In this document: positions 35,781 through 43,432 of the stretch, piece after piece
Position numbering within the stretch: position 1 is the stretch's first letter
Layout: each line of letters opens with the position of its first letter
DNA from: Rhodococcus triatomae BKS 15-14
GTDB taxonomy: Bacteria > Actinomycetota > Actinomycetes > Mycobacteriales > Mycobacteriaceae
Direction: 5' to 3'
NCBI GenBank assembly: GCA_000341795.1
Contig: AODO01000018.1
Coordinates: forward strand, 145,893-209,892
Length of the DNA stretch: 64,000 nucleotides
Notes under the pieces: generated by a model
Seen by the model: only the letters and a program-made list of their open reading frames with translations
Told to the model about the DNA's origin: nothing
Database searches by the model: none
Position numbers and translations under genes: made by a program

Positions 35781-36653
35781 TCATCGCCCGACTTCGGTGC
35801 GGACCGCGAACAGTTCCGGGAAGAAGGTCAGGTCCAGCGCCCGCTGCAGGAACCCGACACCGCTCGACCCGCCGGTTCCGGGCTTCGTGCCGATGGTGCG
35901 CAGCACCGTCCGCATGTGCCGGAACCGCCAGAGCTGGAAGTTCTCCTCCAGGTCCACGAGTTCCTCGAACGACTCGTATGCCGACCAGTGCTCGTGCGGG
36001 TGCTCGTAGACGTGTTTGATCAGGGGGATCAGCTCGGCGTTCGAGGTGTACGGCGCACTGACGTCCCGGTTCAGTGCCGACTCGGGGACGTCGAGGCCGG
36101 TGCGGTGGAGGTGTCGCCAGAACTCGTCGTACAGGCTCGGCTGCGCCAGCAGCCGCGACAGCAGCTCGTGCGACCGCGGGTCCGACTCGAACACGCGCAG
36201 CGCGTCCGCGTTCTTGTTGCCGAGGACGAACTCGACCGCGCGGTACTGGCAGGACTGGAACCCCGACGCCTGGCCGAGGAAGCCGCGGAACTGCGAGTAC
36301 TCGGTCGGGGTCAGCGTCGCCAGTACCGACCACTGCTCGGTCAGCGACTTCTGGATGTGCTTGACGCGGGCGATGCACTTGAGGGCCACGGCGATGTCGT
36401 CGGCGGCCAGAGCCGATGTCGCACCCTCCAGTTCGTGCAGCGTCAGCTTCAGCCACAACTCACTGGTCTGGTGGGCGATGATGAACAGCAGCTCGTCGTG
36501 GTGGACAGGGGTGCTCACGGGGTGCTGCGCGGAGAGCAGGGTGTCGAGGTCGAGATACGAGGCGTAGCTCATCCGGTCGCTGAAGTCCGTGACGATGCCA
36601 GGCTCGACAGCCCTGACATTCTCCTCGCCCGCGTCCCCGTCTCGGTCGCCCAT
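35781..36653 (-). CDS. kynA: Tryptophan 2,3-dioxygenase
   Basis: 290 residues from ATG 36653; in-frame starts further up (36770, 36830) would add a segment unlike the family. It opens tryptophan's indole ring to N-formylkynurenine using haem and O2. Typical features are the N-terminal SYASYLDLDTLLSAQ, HHDELLFIIAHQTSELWLK with the active-site His, FQSCQYRAVEFVLGN and the proximal haem His in WRFRHMRTVLRTIG. It leads the operon kynA-amidohydrolase-kynU. The 175 bases between this start and the divergent monooxygenase gene hold several symmetric elements. Confidence 0.93.
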   Translation of the reverse strand: MGDRDGDAGEENVRAVEPGIVTDFSDRMSYASYLDLDTLLSAQHPVSTPVHHDELLFIIAHQTSELWLKLTLHELEGATSALAADDIAVALKCIARVKHIQKSLTEQWSVLATLTPTEYSQFRGFLGQASGFQSCQYRAVEFVLGNKNADALRVFESDPRSHELLSRLLAQPSLYDEFWRHLHRTGLDVPESALNRDVSAPYTSNAELIPLIKHVYEHPHEHWSAYESFEELVDLEENFQLWRFRHMRTVLRTIGTKPGTGGSSGVGFLQRALDLTFFPELFAVRTEVGR

Positions 36654-36730
36654 GACCCGACCCTGCCGCACCTGGCGCGGCGCGTCCAGGCGGGCGACGT
36701 CGGCCCAGTTCGGGAGGTCGTCCCGCGAAT

Positions 36731-36769
36731 GTCCTCTTTCGAGGACTGTCGCAACTGTGACCACGGTCA
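36731..36769. promoter_or_regulatory. Symmetric elements in the kynA / monooxygenase divergent region
   Basis: Within 39 bases there are a 6-bp hairpin (36731-36736 with 36741-36746) and a perfect 12-bp palindrome TGACCACGGTCA (36758-36769). Just downstream, GATCACAAG occurs twice, close before the monooxygenase start. These are candidate binding sites for a regulator acting on one or both divergent operons; the LuxR-type protein at 40071-40868 is one candidate. If kynA starts at 36653, all these lie upstream of both genes. Confidence 0.4.
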
Positions 36770-36828
36770 TAACTTTTCTCGTGATGTCGCCCAGATCACA
36801 AGAGGCGTCCGGATCACAAGGAGTGACC

Positions 36829-37998
36829 ATGGATCGGTTGAAGTTCGGGATCTTCCTCGCCCCCCTCCACGCGCCCGGCCAGAACCCGACGCTCCTGCTG
36901 CAGCGCGACCTGGAACTGGTGCAGCGGCTGGAGGAACTCGGCTACGACGAGGCCTGGTTCGGTGAGCACCACTCGGCGGGGTCGGAGATCTACGCCTCCC
37001 CGGAGATCATGATCGCCGCCGCAGGCGAGCGGACGAAGCGGATCAAGCTCGGCACCGGCGTGACCTCGGTGTCCTACCACAACCCGCTGTGGGCTGCCGA
37101 GCGCATGGTGATGCTCGACCACCTCACCCACGGCCGCGTCATGTTCGGTCTCGGACCCGGGTCGCTGCCCACCGACGCCGCGATGCTCGGCCTGTCGCAG
37201 ATCGACACGCGGGAGCTGCTCGAGGAGAACGCCGACATCATCATGCGGCTGCTGCGCGGCGAGTCGGTCACCGCGAAGACGCGCACGCACGAGTTGGTAG
37301 ATGCGCAGATCCAGATGGCGCCGTACTCGTCGCCGCTGTTCGACGTCGCCGTCGCCGCGGTCGCCTCGCCGACCGGTTCCCGGCTGGCGGGCAAGCACGG
37401 TGTTGGCCTGCTGTCCATCGCCGCGACCCTGAGCGCCGACGGCTTCAACGCTCTCCAGCACCACTGGGGGATCGTCGAGGAGTTCGCCGCGCAGTCCGGA
37501 CGCAGCGCCGAGGTCGACCGCTCGAAGTGGCGTCTGGTCGGTCCGTTCCACATCGCGGAGACGAAGGAGCAGGCCTACAAGGACGTCGAGCACGGAATCG
37601 AGCACTGGTTCAACTACTTCCAGAAGGTCGCGGCCTTCCCGCAGATGGCGGTCCTCGGCGACAACAAGCGCGAGATGATCGACTTCATCAACACCGCGGG
37701 CATCGGCGTGATCGGCACCGCGGAGGAGGCCCGCGGACAGGTACAGCGACTCGTCGACCAGTCCGGAGGCTTCGGCACCCTGCTCCTGCAGGGTCACGAC
37801 TGGGCGAATCCTGTTGCGACGCAGCGCTCGTTCGAACTGTTCGCGCAGGATGTCATGCCCTGGTTCCAGGGTCAGGCGCAGCCGCTGGTCGACGCCGCGG
37901 AACGGGCCGGACAGGCGCGGGCCGGGCATGCGGCGGCGCACCTGCACGCGGTCGAGCACATGACCAAGAAGTACGAGGCCGAGCTCGGGCGGGTGTGA
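36829..37998 (+). CDS. LLM-class flavin monooxygenase (limonene-monooxygenase-like)
   Basis: 389 residues from ATG 36829 with AAGGAG upstream. It is a bacterial-luciferase-family TIM-barrel enzyme using reduced FMN supplied by a separate reductase. The N-terminus (KFGIFLAPLHAPGQNPTLLL, LGYDEAWFGEHHSAGSEIY) strongly resembles limonene 1,2-monooxygenase LimB of Rhodococcus (about 387 aa), as recalled, and Rv1936. It is followed by an SRPBCC protein, a flavin reductase and a RibBA-like protein, which form an operon-like unit. The likely job is epoxidation or hydroxylation of a hydrophobic, perhaps terpene- or steroid-derived, substrate. Specificity cannot be read from the sequence. Confidence 0.88.
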   Translation: MDRLKFGIFLAPLHAPGQNPTLLLQRDLELVQRLEELGYDEAWFGEHHSAGSEIYASPEIMIAAAGERTKRIKLGTGVTSVSYHNPLWAAERMVMLDHLTHGRVMFGLGPGSLPTDAAMLGLSQIDTRELLEENADIIMRLLRGESVTAKTRTHELVDAQIQMAPYSSPLFDVAVAAVASPTGSRLAGKHGVGLLSIAATLSADGFNALQHHWGIVEEFAAQSGRSAEVDRSKWRLVGPFHIAETKEQAYKDVEHGIEHWFNYFQKVAAFPQMAVLGDNKREMIDFINTAGIGVIGTAEEARGQVQRLVDQSGGFGTLLLQGHDWANPVATQRSFELFAQDVMPWFQGQAQPLVDAAERAGQARAGHAAAHLHAVEHMTKKYEAELGRV

Positions 37999-38000
37999 CG

Positions 38001-38417
38001 ATGGCCGAGGTGCGGGTGCGACAGGAGTTCGCGGACAGCGCGTCGCAGGTGTGGTCGATCGTCGGCGATCCGGGCGCGGTCGACCGGTGGATCCCGTCGG
38101 TCGCCTCGGTCCGGATGGACGGCACGATGCGGCACATCGTCTTCCCGGACGGGCAGCCCGCCCGGGAACGCATCGCTGAACTCGACGACGAGGGTCGCCA
38201 CTACACGTACGAGTACGTCGACGGCCCGTTGGCGCTGGCCCACTACAGCTCGACGCTGACGGTCGTGGAGACGTCCCCGTCGGGGTGCGCGATCGAGTGG
38301 AACGCCACGTTCGCGGCGTCCTCGCCGGAGGCGGAACCCGAACTCGTGCAGGGCATCGAGGCGATCTACCGGGCAGCGCTTGGCGAGCTGTCGAGCGTTC
38401 TCGCCGCGACGCCGTGA
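38001..38417 (+). CDS. SRPBCC-family ligand-binding protein
   Basis: 138 residues from ATG 38001 (GTG 37995 overlapping the previous stop is possible). It has the START/Bet v1-like fold: an N-terminal strand VRVRQEFADSASQVWSIVGDPGAVDRWIP, where the W-S-I-V-x-D helix is typical, a beta sheet with RERIAELDDEGRHYTYEYVDGPL, and a long C-terminal helix (EPELVQGIEAIYRAALGELSSVL). Such proteins bind hydrophobic ligands or act as cyclases. Between a monooxygenase and its reductase, it may hold the substrate or product. No catalytic residue can be assigned. Confidence 0.8.
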   Translation: MAEVRVRQEFADSASQVWSIVGDPGAVDRWIPSVASVRMDGTMRHIVFPDGQPARERIAELDDEGRHYTYEYVDGPLALAHYSSTLTVVETSPSGCAIEWNATFAASSPEAEPELVQGIEAIYRAALGELSSVLAATP

Positions 38418-38476
38418 GCGCCGCCGTTCCAGGAAACACCGCGATCACCCGGGGCGGCGACCCCGAATGACAGTTC

Positions 38477-38515
38477 CCCGCGTGTCCGGGATCCACCGGA
38501 TCCCGGACACGCGGG
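38477..38515 (+). terminator. Perfect 18-bp hairpin before the flavin-reductase gene
   Basis: Arms 38477-38494 and 38498-38515 are perfectly complementary with a 3-base loop. The hairpin lies 59 bases after the SRPBCC stop and ends 16 bases before the flavin-reductase start, directly abutting its ribosome site (GGAG near 38520). It may be a terminator that divides the cluster, or a control element for the last two genes. Confidence 0.7.
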
Positions 38516-38531
38516 TCGAAGGAGCAGCCCC

Positions 38532-39077
38532 ATGGACATCACCACCACCCTGACCGCATCGGCGGTCCCGGCACGGCTGATGGCGCCGACCGAGATCCGG
38601 GACGCCTACCGCGACGTCCTCGGCAAGTTCTGCACCGGTGTCGTGGTCGTCACCGCGCGTGACGTGAACGAAGAGCCGATCGGCCTCACCGTCGGGTCGT
38701 TCAGTTCCGTGTCGATGGAGCCGGCGTTGGTCGCCTTCTTCGTCGGCCACGGCTCGACGACCTTCCCCAAGGTCCGCGAGTACGGACACTTCTGCGCGAA
38801 CATCCTCGCGGCCGACCAGCACGACCTCGGACGCACCTTCGCACGCCGCGGTGCGGACAAGTTCGACGGTGTCGAATGGTCCGCCGCGGCAACGGGATCT
38901 CCGAGGCTTGCCGGCGCGCACGCCTGGATCGACTGCGTCGTCGACGACGTGCACGCGGTCGGTGACCACGACCTCGTCGTCGGCCGGATCACGGAGCTGG
39001 GGGCGTCCGCGCAACGCGAACCGCTGCTGTTCTACTCGTCCACCTTCCACCGGTTGCATCCGGCGGGCACACCGTGA
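38532..39077 (+). CDS. Flavin reductase (two-component monooxygenase partner)
   Basis: 181 residues from ATG 38532 with GGAGC upstream. It is a flavin-reductase-like FMN-binding split-barrel protein: FCTGVVVVTARD, PIGLTVGSFSSVSMEPALVAFFV and FCANILAADQHDLGRTFA are the family's typical flavin-binding stretches. It would use NAD(P)H to reduce FMN or FAD for the LLM monooxygenase upstream. Rv1939 has the same position relative to ribA1 in M. tuberculosis. The stop overlaps the start of the RibBA-like gene (GTGA). Confidence 0.88.
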   Translation: MDITTTLTASAVPARLMAPTEIRDAYRDVLGKFCTGVVVVTARDVNEEPIGLTVGSFSSVSMEPALVAFFVGHGSTTFPKVREYGHFCANILAADQHDLGRTFARRGADKFDGVEWSAAATGSPRLAGAHAWIDCVVDDVHAVGDHDLVVGRITELGASAQREPLLFYSSTFHRLHPAGTP

Positions 39078-40084
39078 CCGGCCGCGACGACCGCGCCGTG
39101 CAGCGGTGCGTGGACCGGCTGCGATCGGGACGCCCGGTCGTGGTGGTGACCGACGGTGGCGTGGGTGTGGTGGTGATGGCGGCACCGTTCGTCACCACCC
39201 ACGACGCAGCCTGGGTGCTGCGGCACACCTCCGGATACTTCGGTGTCGCGCTGTCGGGAGAGCGCACCCGGGCGCTCGCGTTGCCGCCGATGGCTGCCGA
39301 TCCGGGGGACGCGGGGGCGCCTGCCTTCACGGTGAGTGTCGACGCCGCCACCGGTGTCACCACCGGGATCAGCGCGGCGGACCGGGCACGAACCATTCGG
39401 CTGCTCGCCGCCGACCGGACGACTGCGTCCGACCTGACCCGGCCGGGGCACGTCTCGCCGTTGCGGGCGCAGGACGGCGGTGTGCTGGAGCGGCGCGGCC
39501 ACGTCGAGGCCGCCGTGGACCTCTGCACCCTTGCGGGTCTCGCCCCCGCGGCGCTGGTCTGCCACCTCACCACCGAGGACGAACTCGACCTGCTCCGGGG
39601 GCCCGCCCTGTCGGCTTTCGCCGCGCGCGAGGGCCTGCCGGTCGTGACGATCGACCAACTCGTCCGCCACCGCTCGTCGCTCGCGCCGGTCGAACGCGGT
39701 GCGCAGGCGCGGATTCCGACCGAGCACGGCGCGTTCACCGCGATCGCCTATCGGGCGGTCGGTGGCGCCGAGCACCTGGCGCTGGTGACCGGCGATCCGG
39801 ACGCCGTCGGTGCGCGGGTGCTCGTCCACCGCGAGTGCTTCGCCGGTGAGGTGCTGCGCTCGACCGGGTGCGAATGCGGGGTCCGGTTGTCGTCGGCGCT
39901 CGCGACCATAGCGGCGGCCGGCTCCGGCGCGCTGGTCTACCTGCGTGCGGACCGGCACCAGGTGGTCGAGTGCGGACTGCAGGTGAACGGGCACGACCGG
40001 GACGTCGCCGCGGCGATCCTGCGCGATCTCGGAGTCGGTGCCGACCATCGCGCGCAGCCCGGGAGACTGCTCACCCCCGCATGA
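39074..40084 (+). CDS. Degenerate RibBA-like protein (RibA1-like)
   Basis: 336 residues from GTG 39074, coupled to the flavin reductase. It aligns by eye with the RibBA fusion of riboflavin synthesis, but both active sites are eroded. The DHBP-synthase half keeps TGISAADR, DLTRPGHVSPLRA and RRGHVEA, but the metal-binding acidic loop (DDEDRENEGD in E. coli RibB) is replaced by TDGGVGVVVMA. The GTP-cyclohydrolase-II half keeps the zinc cysteines 255, 266 and 268 but lacks the EGRxIGL-type loop and the C-terminal NNPxK region, ending about 60 residues early. It resembles mycobacterial RibA1 (Rv1940) rather than the genuine RibA2. A role in flavin binding or delivery to the monooxygenase system is inference. 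Confidence 0.8.
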   Translation: MTGRDDRAVQRCVDRLRSGRPVVVVTDGGVGVVVMAAPFVTTHDAAWVLRHTSGYFGVALSGERTRALALPPMAADPGDAGAPAFTVSVDAATGVTTGISAADRARTIRLLAADRTTASDLTRPGHVSPLRAQDGGVLERRGHVEAAVDLCTLAGLAPAALVCHLTTEDELDLLRGPALSAFAAREGLPVVTIDQLVRHRSSLAPVERGAQARIPTEHGAFTAIAYRAVGGAEHLALVTGDPDAVGARVLVHRECFAGEVLRSTGCECGVRLSSALATIAAAGSGALVYLRADRHQVVECGLQVNGHDRDVAAAILRDLGVGADHRAQPGRLLTPA

Positions 40085-40868
40085 GCACGGCATCGCGCCG
40101 GTGCACGGCGGCCGCGAGCGAGGCGCGGTTGCGGTGACCCGTCGCCTCGAAGATCCGGCTGACGTACTTCTTGATCGTCAGTTCGGACAGCGACAGGCAC
40201 CGCGCGATGTCCAGATTGCTCATGCCCTCGCTGACGAGCCGGGCCACCTCGACCTGCCGCGGTGACAGCACGGCGAGCGGATCGTCGGGGCCTCCCGGCA
40301 CGTCCGTTCCGGCGGCCGGGTCGTCGTGGGTCACGTGGCGCGCCCGCGCCCGCAGTTGACGGGCCAACACCGTGAGGGTCAGGCGGTCGCTCGGCTCCCA
40401 CGGGTGGTGCCGGTTGAACATGCCGACGAGGGCCTCGCCGTCCGCGAACCGCAGGTGCAGCGCGGATGCCGTCCCCGTCCCGTACGTGTACAGGTAGTCC
40501 TCGACGTAGGCCCGCTGGGGGTCGGGGAGCGCGGTCAGTTGATCGAGGTCGGCGAACCCGAGCCGGGACAGTGTCCCGCGCGCTTCGGGGAGCGCGAAGA
40601 CGTCCTTGTCCTGCCAGCGGTCCTGGTACTCGGGGAACATGGACCCGGTGGCACCGGTGAGGATCGGCGCCGGATCGGCGAACAGTTCCGCATAGCTCGG
40701 GCCGAAGAAGAACGTGACGTCCGGAACCTGGAACACGGACGACACCGCCTGCACGAGGGCCTGCTTGAACTCGTGGCCGTCCTCGGCGTCGCCGCACAGG
40801 TCCAGTACCTCGAGGATTCCGGAAAGCTGTCGCGCAGAGAGGGTTTCCTTCCACGGCGAGGTTCCCAT
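40071..40868 (-). CDS. LuxR-type transcriptional regulator
   Basis: 265 residues from ATG 40868 with AAGGGAG upstream. The C-terminal 60 residues are a GerE/LuxR helix-turn-helix: LSPRQVEVARLVSEGMSNLDI, then LSLSELTIKKYVSRIF, followed by a tail typical of the family. The N-terminal 180 residues are not a phosphoreceiver (no DD/K signature) and look like a GAF-type or other small-molecule sensor domain with several aromatics. It converges on the RibBA-like gene, overlapping it by 14 bases, and is the only regulator near the monooxygenase cluster. A 9-bp inverted repeat lies upstream of its start. Confidence 0.88.
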   Translation of the reverse strand: MGTSPWKETLSARQLSGILEVLDLCGDAEDGHEFKQALVQAVSSVFQVPDVTFFFGPSYAELFADPAPILTGATGSMFPEYQDRWQDKDVFALPEARGTLSRLGFADLDQLTALPDPQRAYVEDYLYTYGTGTASALHLRFADGEALVGMFNRHHPWEPSDRLTLTVLARQLRARARHVTHDDPAAGTDVPGGPDDPLAVLSPRQVEVARLVSEGMSNLDIARCLSLSELTIKKYVSRIFEATGHRNRASLAAAVHRRDAVLMRG

Positions 40869-40916
40869 CCGGACTCCCTTCCTACGTCCGCAGTCGATCC
40901 CGCGGGCGCCCGGGCC

Positions 40917-40973
40917 GGACCTGGTCCGGCGTTCGTTCCACGCTACCCGAACGATCGTTTGGCTACCAGGTCC
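40917..40973. promoter_or_regulatory. Inverted repeat upstream of the LuxR gene
   Basis: GGACCTGGT (40917-40925) and its exact complement ACCAGGTCC (40965-40973) flank 39 bases that contain a perfect 10-bp palindrome AACGATCGTT (40950-40959) and a half copy of it (GTTCGTT near 40931). The symmetric array 50-100 bases before the regulator's start suggests autoregulation; it could instead act as terminator for the enoyl-CoA hydratase gene on the same strand. Confidence 0.45.
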
Positions 40974-40990
40974 TCGCGGATCGCCGGTAC

Positions 40991-41800
40991 CTACCTGGCG
41001 TCGCGGAAGACCGGCTCCCGCTTCTCCCGGCGGGCCGCCGTCGCCTCCTCGAAGTTGTCCGTCAGCAGCCGGATCATCAACTGGCCGAGACCCTCCTGGT
41101 TCATGTGCTGCGCCATCGACGAGGCGTCCAGGCTCGACCACAGGGTCCGTTTCGTCAGCTCGACTCCCGGCCGGGAGAAGGAGGCGATCCGCTGCGCGAG
41201 GTCGAAGCACTCGTCGAGCAGGTCCTCCGGTTCGGTCAGCCTGGTCACCAGCCCGATCCGGTCGGCCTCCGCGGCGTCCACGTCGCGGCCCGACAGCATG
41301 ATCTCGAAGGCACGTGAGGTGCCGATCGCCCGCGGCAGCAGGTAGCTCAGTCCCAGTTCGCTGGCCGTCAGACCGTTGTTGATACCGGCGGCGCGGAAGT
41401 AGGCGTCGGTGGAGGCGATGCGGATGTCCGCGGCAAGTGACAGGCAGAGGCCGCCGCCGATCGCCGCGCCGTTGACAGCCGCGATCACCGGTTGGTGCAG
41501 GCGCCGGAGAGTCAGCACGACCTCGTCGAGCAGTTCCATCGACCGCAACGCGATCGTCGGCCGGGTCAGTCCGTCGGTGTGCGGAATGGGACCGGCGGAC
41601 GTCTGGTCGGCGCCCGAACAGAAGCCGCGACCCGCGCCGGTGAGGACCACCGCGCGCACCGAATTGTCGTTGCCGATCGCCTCGAGCGCTTCCTTGAAGG
41701 GGATCATCACGTCGAACGCCATCGCGTTCATCCGCTCCGGGCGATTCAGCGTCACCAGCGCGACCTGCTCGCGGGGACGCTCGACGAGGACGAAGCTCAC
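40991..41800 (-). CDS. Enoyl-CoA hydratase/isomerase family protein
   Basis: 269 residues from GTG 41800, for which AGGAG stands at a proper distance (GTG 41806 in frame lies on the ribosome site). It is a crotonase-fold protein: oxyanion-hole segments GAGRGFCSGADQT and NGAAIGGGLCLSLAADIRIA, then the region of the catalytic residues, AGINNGLTASELGLSYLLPRAIG. A Glu in TASELGLS fits one hydratase-type catalytic acid; the first catalytic Glu is not obvious. It resembles mycobacterial EchA12-type proteins. It precedes the LuxR gene on the same strand. Its acyl-CoA substrate is unknown. Confidence 0.88.
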   Translation of the reverse strand: MSFVLVERPREQVALVTLNRPERMNAMAFDVMIPFKEALEAIGNDNSVRAVVLTGAGRGFCSGADQTSAGPIPHTDGLTRPTIALRSMELLDEVVLTLRRLHQPVIAAVNGAAIGGGLCLSLAADIRIASTDAYFRAAGINNGLTASELGLSYLLPRAIGTSRAFEIMLSGRDVDAAEADRIGLVTRLTEPEDLLDECFDLAQRIASFSRPGVELTKRTLWSSLDASSMAQHMNQEGLGQLMIRLLTDNFEEATAARREKREPVFRDAR

Positions 41801-41961
41801 GGACACTCCTGTTCGACGGCGGTGGGGTTCGGTGTCGCCGACCCTACGACGCGCAGTCGCGCGGAATCAGTGCTTTCGGCGAGGGCGCTCCGGACCCGGC
41901 CGGCGGACCAGTGGTCGCGGTGGCGTCCTCGGTCGGGAGGGGCAGGCGGGACCCCGCCCGG

Positions 41962-43371
41962 TCAGACCTGTGGCCGGGCGTTGGCCTTCCGCCGCCGTGC
42001 GTTGAGCACCGACAGCGCCGCGATCGCGAGGGTCAGGATCGCCGTCGAGAGCAGCTGCTTCCGGGCGTCGGCATCGGTGAGCATCAGCAGGATCAGGCCA
42101 CCGAGCGCGGCGAGCGTCAGCCAGCTCAGATACGGGAAGCCCCACATCTTCACGGTGAGCCTGCCCTCCGCCTCCAGTCCGCGGCGCAGCCGCAGCTGCG
42201 CAACGACGATGAAGATCCACACGACGAGCAGGGCGGCCCCGACCGCGTTCAGCAGGATCGACAGCAGCGAATCCGGCAGCAGCCAGTTCAGGAGCACCGA
42301 CACGAAGCCGAAGAACACCGACACAAGAACCGCGTTGGTGGGCACGCCCGAGGGGGAGAGTTTCGACAGCCACGTGGGTCCGTCGCCGTCCCGGGACAGC
42401 GCGAACGCCATCCGGGAGGTGCCGTACACGTTGGCGTTGAACGCCGACAGCAGGGCGACCACCACGACGAGCTCCATGAACCCGGACACGTACGGCAGGC
42501 TGGCCTCGTTCAGGACGGCCACGAACGGCCCGGACTGCAGGTCCTCGGAATCCCATGGGAGGACGAGCACCATGATCGCGATCGACCCGAGGTAGAACAG
42601 GCTGATCCGCCACACGACGCTGCGCACCGCCGACGCGATGGACCGCTCGGGGTTCTTGGACTCGGCAGCCGCGATGGTCACGATCTCGATGCCGCCGAAG
42701 GCGAACGCCACCACCAGCAGGCCGGCGGCGATACCCGCGACACCGTTCGGCATGAATCCGCCCTGACCGAGCAGATTCGTCGTACCGACCGGGTCGGTGT
42801 CGGGGAGCAGGCCGAAGACCAGCAGCACACCGATCACCAGGAACGCGACGATCACCGTCACCTTGATGGCGGCGAACCAGAACTCGAACTCGCCGAAGTT
42901 GCGCACCTTCGACAGGTTCACCGCGGCGAAGAAGGTGACGAACACCAACGCGACCACCCACTGCGGGACACCCGGCAGCCAGCCGTGCACGATCGCCGAC
43001 GCGCCGGTGATCTCGGCGCCGAGCACCATGATCAGCATGAACCAGTACAGCCAGCCGAGGGTGAACCCGGCCCACTCGCCGATGCCGATCCGGGCGTAGT
43101 GGCTGAACGAGCCGGACGCCGGGATCGCCGCGCCCATCTCGCCGAGCATCCGCATCACCGCGATGACGATGACGCCTGCGATGGCGTACGAGATCAGGAC
43201 GGCCGGACCGGCCTTGGCGATGCCGACGCCGGTGCCGAGGAACAGGCCGGCCCCGATCGCGGACCCGAGGCCCATCATCGTCAGATGACGGACCTTGAGG
43301 CCGTGACCGAGGTGCGAGGTGTCCCCCTCGTCCGATGTCGTGGTGGGGGAGGGGGCCTCAGGGTGATTCAT
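41962..43371 (-). CDS. Amino-acid permease (APC superfamily)
   Basis: 469 residues from ATG 43371. Twelve membrane helices are predicted. The first carries the APC substrate-binding motif MGLGSAIGAGLFLGTG and helix 6 the partner AFAFGGIEIVTIAAAES, typical of the amino-acid transporter family (GabP, AnsP, ProY-like). Proton-coupled import is expected. It is transcribed with, and 61 bases downstream of, dapD. Specificity cannot be told; GABA, proline, asparagine or aromatic amino acids are all possible, and the window contains genes for proline, tryptophan and glutamate/GABA metabolism. Confidence 0.92.
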   Translation of the reverse strand: MNHPEAPSPTTTSDEGDTSHLGHGLKVRHLTMMGLGSAIGAGLFLGTGVGIAKAGPAVLISYAIAGVIVIAVMRMLGEMGAAIPASGSFSHYARIGIGEWAGFTLGWLYWFMLIMVLGAEITGASAIVHGWLPGVPQWVVALVFVTFFAAVNLSKVRNFGEFEFWFAAIKVTVIVAFLVIGVLLVFGLLPDTDPVGTTNLLGQGGFMPNGVAGIAAGLLVVAFAFGGIEIVTIAAAESKNPERSIASAVRSVVWRISLFYLGSIAIMVLVLPWDSEDLQSGPFVAVLNEASLPYVSGFMELVVVVALLSAFNANVYGTSRMAFALSRDGDGPTWLSKLSPSGVPTNAVLVSVFFGFVSVLLNWLLPDSLLSILLNAVGAALLVVWIFIVVAQLRLRRGLEAEGRLTVKMWGFPYLSWLTLAALGGLILLMLTDADARKQLLSTAILTLAIAALSVLNARRRKANARPQV

Positions 43372-43432
43372 GGAAAACCGGCGTTTCAGTGGTGCGGGTG
43401 ATACGGGCCGAGCTGGTGGAGAACGGTGCGGG

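Noticed and set aside
36654..36830. N-terminal extension of kynA starting at 36770 or 36830
   Set aside because: The added 40-60 residues do not look like the dioxygenase family, and the segment carries palindromes and direct repeats typical of a control region.
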